8,348 nucleotides of DNA from an uncultured Lachnospiraceae bacterium (GTDB taxonomy: Bacteria > Bacillota > Clostridia > Lachnospirales > Lachnospiraceae), in contig CAJKWK010000078.1 in the NCBI GenBank assembly GCA_905203555.1, forward strand, positions 1-8,348, in the 5' to 3' direction. The notes beneath the pieces are model-generated. The model had not been told where the DNA came from. It saw nothing but the letters and a program-made list of their open reading frames with translations, and ran no database searches. Positions 1 to 5,548 of this stretch are shown here, piece after piece. How positions within the stretch are numbered: the stretch's first letter is position 1; each line of letters opens with the position of its first letter. The position numbers were made by a program, and so were the translations under genes.

Positions 1-2
1 GA

Positions 3-69
3 GCGCACGAGCCCCGAAGGGGATACCACTGCCTGATTTATCAGGTGGTGAGTAAGTGCGCCCTTCGGG
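3..69 (+). other. oriT: Candidate origin of transfer (oriT), IncQ/MOBQ type
   Basis: A hairpin is formed by 27-36 and 41-50 (ten pairs, two of them G-T, loop TTTA). Two bases later comes TAAGTGCGCCCT at 53-64. An inverted repeat followed closely by AAGTGCGCCCT is the known layout of IncQ-like (MOBQ) transfer origins cut by MobA/MobL relaxases. By analogy the nick would fall after T64 on the plus strand, so the DNA to the right (DUF3847, dnaC, repA, par genes) would enter the recipient first. Additional pairing is possible between 3-8 and 56-61 and between 13-21 and 61-69. The location next to a DUF3847 gene fits a mobilisation locus. The relaxase gene itself is not in the window. Confidence 0.75.
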
Positions 70-85
70 AGTAGAACTTGTGCGT

Positions 86-307
86 TTACATTCCCCGTAG
101 CCGGATCATCAGCTCCCGTTTTAGGGAATCTAAATCCATTTCTTTAATATGGGGAACAATACTTTCCAGAATGGCTCCTTCCTGGACTAATCGGTGTGTT
201 CTGGCATCACGTTCTTTTTTGCGATTTCTTGCTTCAGCTTCTTCCTGGCGGTGTCTTGCCTGTAAAAGTGCTTTTTCTTCCGGTGTCATGATTCTTTTAT
301 CTGCCAT
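86..307 (-). CDS. DUF3847-like small mobilisation-associated protein
   Basis: This is a 73-residue, strongly charged protein. The N-terminal half (about 8-40) is rich in Glu, Arg, Lys and Ala and should be a helix or coiled coil. The segment ARTHRLVQEGAILESI resembles the core of DUF3847 proteins, which sit next to MobA/MobL relaxase genes on Firmicute conjugative elements and may act as relaxosome accessories; that role is inferred from context. The ATG at 307-305 is chosen because GGAGGTG (314-320 on the complement) lies at normal spacing. An upstream in-frame GTG at 316 falls inside that ribosome site. It is preceded by a 161-bp gap after dnaC and followed directly by the candidate oriT, so it may form the first gene of a mobilisation operon continuing off the left edge. 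Confidence 0.75.
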   Translation of the reverse strand: MADKRIMTPEEKALLQARHRQEEAEARNRKKERDARTHRLVQEGAILESIVPHIKEMDLDSLKRELMIRLRGM

Positions 308-326
308 ACCTGGCACCTCCTTTTTA

Positions 327-342
327 TGCCCGTATCCGGGCA
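327..342. terminator. Short GC hairpin, possible weak terminator on plus strand
   Basis: TGCCCG and CGGGCA form a six-pair stem with loop TATC. On the plus strand it is followed by AGTTTTGGTTTT, so it could stop stray rightward transcription. On the minus strand the hairpin lies immediately before the Shine-Dalgarno of the DUF3847 gene and could affect its translation or mRNA stability. The stem is short, so a terminator call is tentative. Confidence 0.3.
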
Positions 343-387
343 GTTTTGGTTTTAAAATCTTTTGGTTTGGTACTATGGTTTTAGATA

Positions 388-454
388 ACTGACAGTGGCA
401 TGTTCTTGGTGAAAAATAAGGAAAGATAGTAGTACCACTGTCAGTGAAAAATAA
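388..454. repeat. Inverted repeat pair in the dnaC-DUF3847 gap
   Basis: ACTGACAGTGG (388-398) is repeated in perfect inverted form as CCACTGTCAGT (435-445), with 36 bases between them. Each arm is itself a small dyad: ACTG-A-CAGT at 388-396 and CACTG-T-CAGTG at 436-446. GTGAAAAATAA also occurs twice in direct orientation, at 409-419 and 444-454. The arrangement suits either a pair of operator sites for a dimeric regulator of the downstream mobilisation genes, or a long-looped RNA stem. There is no T-run typical of a terminator. Confidence 0.55.
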
Positions 455-477
455 TCATTGCGTTATACTTCTTTGAG

Positions 478-1335
478 TCAATTCTGGTTCGGAGCATGAT
501 TGTTCAACAGGATTTTTTTCGCCCGTTTTAAATTATCTGTTGCATTGTCCTGACGGATATTCCGGTTATTGATACGGACAGGAATACATCTCTCCAGAAT
601 ACGGTCATAAATTCGTTTGTGTGCGATATCAGCGGCATTATTCAGCTCTGATAAAGTGAGATTGGTCGTTATGATCAGGGGCTTTTTACTGCGGTAACGA
701 CTGTCGATCACATTGAATACCTGTTCCAGTGCAAAGTCAGAGTTCCGCTCAATTCCGAGATCATCAATAATCAGAAGACTGTAGCGGTTTAAGCTGTTGA
801 TGAACTGGTTTCTGTCTTCAAAATGCATTCCGGTAAGGGTATTCAGAATCTGGGAAAAGTTGGTCATCAGTACAGGAACGCCTTTTTCCAGCAGGGCATT
901 GGCAATGCAGCCTGCAAAAAAAGATTTTCCAGTACCGACATCACCCCAGATGAGAAGTCCGGAGGCGTTTGCTTTCATCTCTTCCCAGTTGCTTACATAA
1001 TTGTGTGCCAGTTTTATTTCCGGATTGATGCCGTTATCCTTGGAAAAAGTGTAGTCATAGAGAGCTTTGTCCTGTAAGCCGCTGGTTTTAAGATGCTCTA
1101 TTTCCATTTGTTTTTCATGAAGTTTTCTCTGGGTTTCTTCCTGCTCAAAGATTTCCTGCTGGCATTTACAGCGAATGGAAGGAATAAGCACCTTTCCCTG
1201 TAATTCATGCCGGCATTGTCTTGGCGTATTGCATTTGGAACAGTAGATCAGGTGGTCTGTTTCGTTAAAATATTCATCAGGCTGAAGCTCTCTGTTTGGT
1301 GTTATAGCGGTTGCTTTTCCTGTAAATCTTGTCAT
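478..1335 (-). CDS. DnaC/IstB-like helicase loader ATPase
   Basis: This 285-residue AAA+ ATPase of the DnaC/IstB type probably loads the host DnaB helicase at the element's origin. A Cys-rich N terminus (C32-x2-C35, C41, C56-x-C58) suggests a zinc site, as in phage and element DnaC-like proteins. Walker A is GDVGTGKS (131-138), Walker B is LLIIDDLG (187-194), a sensor-1-like ITTNL ends near residue 226, and an Arg-rich segment (KRIYDRILERC) follows. The start ATG overlaps the repA stop by 4 bp (ATGA), implying translational coupling; a weak GAGGA lies further upstream. Length and motifs are complete. IstB transposition helpers share the fold, but there is no transposase here and the gene follows repA, so replication is the better reading. 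Confidence 0.9.
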   Translation of the reverse strand: MTRFTGKATAITPNRELQPDEYFNETDHLIYCSKCNTPRQCRHELQGKVLIPSIRCKCQQEIFEQEETQRKLHEKQMEIEHLKTSGLQDKALYDYTFSKDNGINPEIKLAHNYVSNWEEMKANASGLLIWGDVGTGKSFFAGCIANALLEKGVPVLMTNFSQILNTLTGMHFEDRNQFINSLNRYSLLIIDDLGIERNSDFALEQVFNVIDSRYRSKKPLIITTNLTLSELNNAADIAHKRIYDRILERCIPVRINNRNIRQDNATDNLKRAKKILLNNHAPNQN

Positions 1336-2048
1336 AGTGTTTCGTATTCCTCACTTTCGTAATTTCTTTGCCGGGAAGCAGGATGATCCTGTCTTGCCCA
1401 ACTGATGATGGTAGCTGCATGGTTCTGATATTGTTTTCCGGTAGAAGCCATATAACCGGATAAGCGTTCAATATAATCCTTCCAGTCAGGGATTGTCTGC
1501 CGGATATCTTCAAGCTCTTTTTCTGACAGAAAAACATTTTGAAATTTTCCATAGGGTGAGAGTGGCTCCTTACTCCCTCTTATTGCTAAATTGTTCTTTT
1601 TTATCTCTTTCTTATTACCAGACAGTTTTCTGTCTGTATCAGGGAAAGAATCCTGTCTGTCAATAGGACAGTTTTCTGTCTGTCTTAGGGAAAGAAATCT
1701 GTCTGTATAGTGGATGGTTTCTTTTGGGAGTTTTACATAAATTCGATTGGGCTGTCCGGGTCCCTGCCGTTTTCGGAAGATAAGCTCCTGTTTTTCCAGT
1801 ACTGCCAGAGCAGTTTTAATCGTCATCTGGCTTTTGTGGAGAACTTCTGCCAGTGCTTCAATTGTAAAGTAAATGAACACATGACCATCGATATCTGACC
1901 AGCCCTCATTTTTCTGGGAAAGCCTTGCCCGGTCGAGCAGGATAATATAAAGCATTTTGGCAGTTTCGTTTATTTCCATGTCCAGAAGGAAACGGGGAAA
2001 CATCATATAAGATGGCAGGTTGGTGTCTGCTGTCAGAAAGTCCGTCAT
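1332..2048 (-). CDS. repA: RepA_N-family replication initiator protein
   Basis: This 238-residue protein should bind the element's origin and start its replication. Residues about 8-110 resemble the RepA_N domain, a winged-helix DNA-binding module: a MMFPRFLLDM segment, a region of two helices, then SQMTIKTALAVLEKQELI as the likely recognition helix. The C-terminal part (about 163-225) has YGKFQNVFLSEKELEDI and an ATIISWARQDH segment, common to replication proteins of Firmicute phages and elements. The linker between them (about 115-147) is encoded by 23-bp DNA repeats, listed separately. GGAGGTG at 2054-2060 on the complement supports the ATG at 2048. It lies 18 bp after the parR-like gene and overlaps dnaC by 4 bp. 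RepA_N plasmids are known to carry their origin inside rep, which matches the repeats here. Confidence 0.88.
   Translation of the reverse strand: MTDFLTADTNLPSYMMFPRFLLDMEINETAKMLYIILLDRARLSQKNEGWSDIDGHVFIYFTIEALAEVLHKSQMTIKTALAVLEKQELIFRKRQGPGQPNRIYVKLPKETIHYTDRFLSLRQTENCPIDRQDSFPDTDRKLSGNKKEIKKNNLAIRGSKEPLSPYGKFQNVFLSEKELEDIRQTIPDWKDYIERLSGYMASTGKQYQNHAATIISWARQDHPASRQRNYESEEYETL
1607..1721. repeat. 23-bp iterons inside repA, candidate replication origin (oriV)
   Basis: CTGTCTGT begins at 1630, 1653, 1676 and 1699, exactly 23 bp apart. A degenerate fifth unit at 1607-1629 keeps the tail GACAGTTTT. On a larger scale 1621-1660 and 1667-1706 match at 36 of 40 positions with a 46-bp period. 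Because 46 is not divisible by three, the two copies are read in different frames of repA, so the conservation is at DNA level. CAGACAG-TTTT-CTGTCTG (1619-1636) also makes a dyad. A T-rich stretch at about 1583-1617 could be an unwinding region. RepA_N plasmids are known to have origins with repeats in the middle of rep. Confidence 0.75.
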
Positions 2049-2066
2049 GTGTTCACCTCCAATCAG

Positions 2067-2450
2067 TTATTCTCCAAGAAAATCCCAGTCTACATCATTA
2101 TCCGGCTGTGAATTTTCAGGTGTTGGAAAGGACGCCCTGATTTGGGGCTCCCTTTGCACCATGCCTGCAGTCAGTCCGGAAAGAAAAAGTGGCAATGCCT
2201 GTTTCAGACTGTTTTCCACTGCATCTACAATCTGTTTCACAAAAAGTTCTTCCCGTTCTCTTGTTTCCAGATAAGGATCAGCCTGTGTGCGGTAGTAGCG
2301 GTCAAAATAATCTACCAGTGCAAGAGAGATTACCTGACTGTAAGATTTAAAATCCTGCCTGTCCATCGTCTGTAAATATTCCCAGGCTCTCCGCTGTTGT
2401 TCTTTGTCCAGATTAAAGCGCAGGTTTGTGTTGCGGATATTGTTCTGCAT
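2067..2450 (-). CDS. ParR-like centromere-binding partition protein
   Basis: This 127-residue protein is encoded 3 bp after parM, the position of parR in actin-type (type II) partition systems, where ParR binds the centromere and captures ParM filament ends. Residues about 7-15 (TNLRFNLDK) could be a beta strand, followed by a helix (about 16-29) and a second helix around SYSQVISLALVDYF (37-50); this is compatible with a ribbon-helix-helix fold. The rest is a predicted helical segment (66-98) and a flexible, acidic tail ending in DVDWDFLGE, which could be the ParM-contacting end. GGAGGGG in the parM stop region supplies the ribosome site. I recognise it mainly by context and shape; sequence similarity to characterised ParR cannot be confirmed by eye. 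Confidence 0.7.
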   Translation of the reverse strand: MQNNIRNTNLRFNLDKEQQRRAWEYLQTMDRQDFKSYSQVISLALVDYFDRYYRTQADPYLETREREELFVKQIVDAVENSLKQALPLFLSGLTAGMVQREPQIRASFPTPENSQPDNDVDWDFLGE

Positions 2451-2453
2451 GGT

Positions 2454-3371
2454 TTATCCCCTCCTTTTCAGGCTCATATAAGCCAGAGATTCGTAACCTT
2501 TGGCAGTGGCGCAGATGTCATCAATGATTGTGACTCGTGATTTGTCATACGTTCCGAAGTTACGGATCAGGCATCCACCGCCGCCAACCACATACAGGCG
2601 CATCAGGTCAGGATTATATTCATATTTGCGGAGCGTGGAAAAAAGTTCTGCCACATACTGTCTGGCAATAGAACTGATACAATCCAGATATGGTGCTGAA
2701 ATGTCAGCTGTTCCAAACCGCAGAATCTGTTCTACTGTGGATTCTTCAATTTTCACTCCGAATTTGTCCAGAACAGCGTTCTTTGCGGCAATCATGCACT
2801 GGTTTACACCAAGTTTTTCTGTCCAGCATCGGCTCTCCTGAGCTTTCTTATTGTTAATATACAGAATGTTCATGGTTCCGTTTCCGATATCTGCAAGGAG
2901 ATTAGTTCCCTTGAAATTTCCAAGGTGGTTTACAATAGCCGGATATCCCTGTGGGTAAAGGCTACATCCCGCAAAGTGGAGATGATATTCTTTGCCGTTG
3001 AAACGGTAATGGACTTCTGGATTCTGGAGCAGATAGGAACGAAAAGCTTCTCTTTGATTTCTGATCCATGTCAGAGGAAGTCCGGCAGCCAGATGAACAT
3101 CTGCTTCACGGATGGAAAAGACATTCAGTTCCCTTGCAATAGCCATTAGCGTCAGAAGATAATATTCTTCGTCCATAGCTTTATCCGGGATAAATTCTTT
3201 GTGTCCTTCGCCAATCCGGTAGTAAATGCCGTTATATTCCAGAATATTCCCGGTGAAGATTGGTTCGGTTTCATAGGCTTTGATTCCGGTTGGTGTGACG
3301 GTGTTTGCTGTTTTCATATTGCCATAGCCATGATCTACAGCGATGATTTTTGTGTTTTTGAGTTCTCGCAT
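2454..3371 (-). CDS. parM: ParM/StbA-family actin-like plasmid segregation ATPase
   Basis: This 305-residue actin-fold protein should polymerise into filaments that push element copies apart before cell division. Phosphate-1 motif VDHGYGNMK lies at residues 12-20 with D13; phosphate-2 motif LLADIGNGTMNI at 158-169 with D161; the adenosine motif VVGGGGCLI at 261-269. These are the three nucleotide-contacting signatures of the ParM/StbA/Alp group, and the length is typical. It is the first gene of a leftward operon with the parR-like gene, repA and dnaC. The ATG at 3371 has CGGAGGT six bases upstream on the complement (TTTTTT region between), and that ribosome site is the 3' arm of a long inverted repeat, which may regulate translation. 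Actin-type partition indicates a self-replicating phase or stable low copy number. Confidence 0.9.
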   Translation of the reverse strand: MRELKNTKIIAVDHGYGNMKTANTVTPTGIKAYETEPIFTGNILEYNGIYYRIGEGHKEFIPDKAMDEEYYLLTLMAIARELNVFSIREADVHLAAGLPLTWIRNQREAFRSYLLQNPEVHYRFNGKEYHLHFAGCSLYPQGYPAIVNHLGNFKGTNLLADIGNGTMNILYINNKKAQESRCWTEKLGVNQCMIAAKNAVLDKFGVKIEESTVEQILRFGTADISAPYLDCISSIARQYVAELFSTLRKYEYNPDLMRLYVVGGGGCLIRNFGTYDKSRVTIIDDICATAKGYESLAYMSLKRRG

Positions 3372-3378
3372 AAAAAAT

Positions 3379-3464
3379 ACCTCCGTTTTCGTATTGATTG
3401 ATTCAGCAGGTCATACCGGTGTGGTACTGCTTTGCTGTGAGATAAGCATACGAAAATCGGAGGT
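3379..3464 (-). promoter_or_regulatory. Long inverted repeat covering the parM ribosome binding site
   Basis: ACCTCCGTTTTCGTAT (3379-3394) is the reverse complement of 3448-3464 except for one extra T. In a leftward transcript the parM Shine-Dalgarno GGAGGT would pair with ACCTCC at the start of the leader, closing a loop of 53 bases. Inside the loop a smaller hairpin is possible: AGCAG (3405-3409) with CTGCT (3427-3431) and TACC (3414-3417) with GGTA (3423-3426), with GTCA bulged. This could be a translational control structure, or in DNA form a binding site for a partition or regulatory protein. The role is inferred. Confidence 0.6.
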
Positions 3465-3471
3465 AAAAGAC

Positions 3472-3504
3472 ATTGAGTGGAAATTGAGCTGGAATTGAGA
3501 AAAA
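3472..3504. repeat. Three 11-bp direct repeats (ATTGAG), parC-like or operator
   Basis: ATTGAG starts at 3472, 3483 and 3494, exactly one helical turn apart, in the form ATTGAG followed by TGGAA, CTGGA and AAAAA. Partition centromeres bound by ParR (for example R1 parC, with 11-bp repeats) lie upstream of parM, as these do. OmpR-family regulators also bind direct repeats at 10-11 bp spacing, and the divergent response regulator promoter starts about 40 bp to the right. The sequence alone does not decide between them. Confidence 0.55.
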
Positions 3505-3517
3505 AGATATATTGTGC

Positions 3518-3534
3518 GTACATTCTTCATGTAC
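3518..3534. promoter_or_regulatory. Small dyad upstream of the response regulator promoter
   Basis: GTACAT and ATGTAC form a perfect 6-bp dyad around TCTTC. It sits just before the presumed -35 region of the response regulator promoter and could be an operator or a small hairpin. No T-run follows, so it is not a terminator. Confidence 0.35.
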
Positions 3535-3536
3535 TC

Positions 3537-3569
3537 TTGTTGTGATTTCATTGTTTTTTATCGTATAAT
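3537..3569 (+). promoter_or_regulatory. Predicted promoter and operator of the two-component operon
   Basis: TATAAT at 3564-3569 is a perfect -10 box. TTGTGA at 3540-3545 is an imperfect -35 box at 18-bp spacing. The ribosome site GGAGGTGG follows at 3579-3586. The stretch TTGTTGTGATTTCATTG (3537-3553) matches a stretch before the transporter genes (5481-5497) at 15 of 17 positions, so it may be the response regulator's own binding site. The weak -35 box fits an activated promoter. Confidence 0.6.
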
Positions 3570-3591
3570 ATGGATACTGGAGGTGGTTTGG

Positions 3592-4266
3592 ATGAAATAC
3601 AAGATTTTAGTTGTCGATGATGATAAAGAATTGGTGAAAATGCTTTGTAGTTATTTTAATATGAAACAATATGAAACCATTACGGCTACAGACGGAATGG
3701 AAGCATTAAATAAAATAAAAATGAAACCGGATATTATTTTGTTGGATATCAATATGCCACGCATGGATGGGATTGAAGTATGTCGTCTGATACGCAGTAA
3801 AGTGTTATGCCCGATTTTGTTTCTAACAGCAAGAGTTGATGAAGATGATAAAATTAATGGGTTGCTTTCGGGTGGGGATGACTATATTACGAAACCATTT
3901 AGTCTTCGGGAGTTGGAAGCAAGGATTGTCACAAACATAAAGAGAGAAGAAAGGCATCAACAAAAAACAGAATACCGTTTCATGGATGAAATGCTGATTG
4001 ATTATTCTGAAAAAATAGTAGCTATAGCCGGACACAGGATGGAGTTCACAAAAATTGAATATCAGATTATTGAATTCTTATCCATGCATCCAGGGCAGGT
4101 GTTTGATAAAGAACGTATATATGCACAAGTCTGTGGATATGATGCGGAAGGGGACAGTAGAACGATAACGGAATTAGTACGGCGTATAAGGAAAAAAATA
4201 GCGGATTATTCAGAAAAAGAATACATAGAAACTGTATGGGGGATTGGATACCGATGGAAAAAATAA
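3592..4266 (+). CDS. OmpR/PhoB-family response regulator
   Basis: This 224-residue cytoplasmic transcription factor is phosphorylated by the adjacent kinase. The receiver domain (1-about 118) has the acidic cluster D9-D11, phosphoacceptor D52 in LLDINMPRMDG, T79 and K101 in ITKPF, all in canonical positions. The winged-helix domain (about 130-222) carries the typical LVRRIRKKI recognition segment and ends with GIGYRWKK. The ATG at 3592 is chosen because GGAGGTGG precedes it by five bases and a -10 box lies upstream. An in-frame GTG at 3514 would add 26 residues and run through the promoter, so it is rejected. The gene overlaps the kinase by 13 bp. Probable targets are its own promoter and the transporter operon, which share an upstream motif. 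Confidence 0.93.
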   Translation: MKYKILVVDDDKELVKMLCSYFNMKQYETITATDGMEALNKIKMKPDIILLDINMPRMDGIEVCRLIRSKVLCPILFLTARVDEDDKINGLLSGGDDYITKPFSLRELEARIVTNIKREERHQQKTEYRFMDEMLIDYSEKIVAIAGHRMEFTKIEYQIIEFLSMHPGQVFDKERIYAQVCGYDAEGDSRTITELVRRIRKKIADYSEKEYIETVWGIGYRWKK

Positions 4267-5432
4267 GAAACTTGTCACTGAAAAAAACAATTCTGCTTTA
4301 TTTTGTGATCAGCTTAACGGCAGCATTTCTGTTATCTGGATTTACAGTTCATTTTGCAGGAAATATGCAGAATAAAATATGGGAAAAATATATTGATTAT
4401 GCAGATTATACGGACGTGTTTCAGCAATATGGAAAGAAATACGAGATTGAGATATCAAGACCTAATCAATCGCAGATGAATCGTTTGGACTATCATCTTT
4501 CGGAAATGTGTGACTTTATGGGAACATATTCGGTACTGATTTTTTCGATTGTTGGGAGTGTTGTTGCGGTATTCTTTTTTTATAAAAATAAGTTAAAGAC
4601 ACCTCTACAGGAACTAAAAGATGCCTCACAAATGATTGCAGATAATGAACTGGATTTTCATGTGTCCTATGAAAATAAAGATGAGATGGGAACTTTGTGT
4701 AAAGAATTTGAAATGATGCGAAGTGATTTAGCAGATAACAACAGAAAGATGTGGCGAATGATTGATGACGAGAAGGCTTTGCGGAATGCAATTGCACATG
4801 ATATACGTTCTCCACTTTCCATATTGCGTGGGTATCAGGAAATGCTCTTAGAGTTTGTTTCTGCCGAGAGTATAAAAACAGAGGATGTTATTGATATCTT
4901 ACAAACAGGCATGTATCAGATTGACCGTATAGAGCATTTCACGGAAAACATGAGAAAAATGTCCCATTTAGAACAGAGGGAACTGCAATGCTCAGAGATA
5001 GAGTTATCGGAACTGGCAAAAAAGATTGAGGCAGAAGCTGCCATGCTGTCCAAGAAGGAAAGTAAATTATGTAAGGTAGAAAGAGTGCAGGAACAAAACA
5101 TTGTGAAAGTGGATGAGGAACTTGTCATGGAAGTGACAGACAACTTACTGGAAAATGCGGTTCGATATGCACAAAAAAGTATTGCTTTGCAGATAAAGAA
5201 AAAGGATGGTTTTCTTATAATTTCTGTTGAAGATGATGGAATAGGATTTGTGGATACTGAGGAAAAAGTAACAGAGCCATTTTATCATAAGAATCCACAA
5301 GATGATTTAAAGCATTTTGGCCTTGGTATGTATATTTCTCGTATTTTCTGTGAAAAGCATGGAGGAAATTTGAAAATATATAATGCCAGACAAGGCGGTG
5401 CTCATGTAGAAGCTCTTTTCAAAGCTGAATAA
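4254..5432 (+). CDS. Membrane sensor histidine kinase
   Basis: This 392-residue sensor has TM1 at about 12-32, an external loop of about 55-60 residues, and TM2 at about 92-110. A HAMP linker (about 111-163) follows, then a HisKA dimerisation domain with phosphoacceptor H182 in AIAHDIRSPLSILRGY. The ATPase domain has an N box DNLLENAVRY (296-305), a G1 box DDGIGF (327-332) and a G2 box FGLGMY (355-360). All catalytic motifs are present, so it should be active. The ATG at 4254 is preferred over the in-frame ATG at 4236 because GGGGGA lies ten bases before it and the shorter form begins a normal N terminus. Overlap with the response regulator implies coupled translation. The signal sensed is unknown; the small external loop leaves open peptide, membrane or transporter-linked sensing. 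Confidence 0.93.
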   Translation: MEKIRNLSLKKTILLYFVISLTAAFLLSGFTVHFAGNMQNKIWEKYIDYADYTDVFQQYGKKYEIEISRPNQSQMNRLDYHLSEMCDFMGTYSVLIFSIVGSVVAVFFFYKNKLKTPLQELKDASQMIADNELDFHVSYENKDEMGTLCKEFEMMRSDLADNNRKMWRMIDDEKALRNAIAHDIRSPLSILRGYQEMLLEFVSAESIKTEDVIDILQTGMYQIDRIEHFTENMRKMSHLEQRELQCSEIELSELAKKIEAEAAMLSKKESKLCKVERVQEQNIVKVDEELVMEVTDNLLENAVRYAQKSIALQIKKKDGFLIISVEDDGIGFVDTEEKVTEPFYHKNPQDDLKHFGLGMYISRIFCEKHGGNLKIYNARQGGAHVEALFKAE

Positions 5433-5447
5433 AAATACTTTATAAGG

Positions 5448-5482
5448 CTGAAATCACAAATAAAGTGGTTTTAGTCTTTTTT
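5448..5482 (+). terminator. Rho-independent terminator after the kinase gene
   Basis: CTGAAATCAC (5448-5457) pairs with GTGGTTTTAG (5465-5474) over ten pairs, two of them G-T, with loop AAATAAA. TCTTTTTT follows. This would end the two-component transcript before the transporter genes. The stem is AT-rich, so termination may be partial. Confidence 0.6.
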
Positions 5483-5515
5483 GTTGTGAATTTATTGAGA
5501 ATTGATTTGTATGAT
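5481..5515 (+). promoter_or_regulatory. Predicted operator/promoter of the transporter operon
   Basis: TTGTTGTGAATTTATTG (5481-5497) matches 3537-3553 upstream of the response regulator at 15 of 17 positions. It continues as a tandem repeat of 11 bp: TTGTTGTGAAT (5481-5491) and TTATTGAGAAT (5492-5502) match at 9 of 11, the spacing favoured by OmpR-family regulators. TATGAT at 5510-5515 is a possible -10 box, 20 bp from TTGTGA (5484-5489), too long for an unaided promoter. Activation by the adjacent response regulator is inferred. Confidence 0.45.
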
Positions 5516-5548
5516 GTTGTTAAAGAAATAAAGAAAGGAAGAGATACA

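Noticed and set aside
78..392. Plus-strand 104-codon reading frame opposite the DUF3847 gene
   Set aside because: Antisense shadow of a gene with its own strong ribosome site; composition is unlike a real protein.
1277..1552. Minus-strand 91-codon frame spanning the repA-dnaC junction
   Set aside because: It is out of frame with both genes, whose domains continue intact through this region.
1607..1721. CRISPR array
   Set aside because: The 23-bp units have no unique spacers of fixed size, lie within a coding sequence and there are no cas genes; they fit iterons.
3411..3447. Twelve-codon leader peptide on the minus strand before parM
   Set aside because: An ATG-TGA frame exists inside the leader but has no ribosome site, so it is probably chance.
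3335..3523. Minus-strand 62-codon reading frame overlapping the parM start
   Set aside because: It runs through the inverted repeat and the parM start in another frame, has no ribosome site and no recognisable features.
3514..3591. Upstream GTG extension of the response regulator
   Set aside because: It would add 26 non-conserved residues across the promoter and lacks a ribosome site; ATG at 3592 has a strong one and begins the normal receiver fold.
4236..4253. Upstream ATG for the histidine kinase
   Set aside because: No ribosome site precedes it; GGGGGA is placed correctly for the ATG at 4254.
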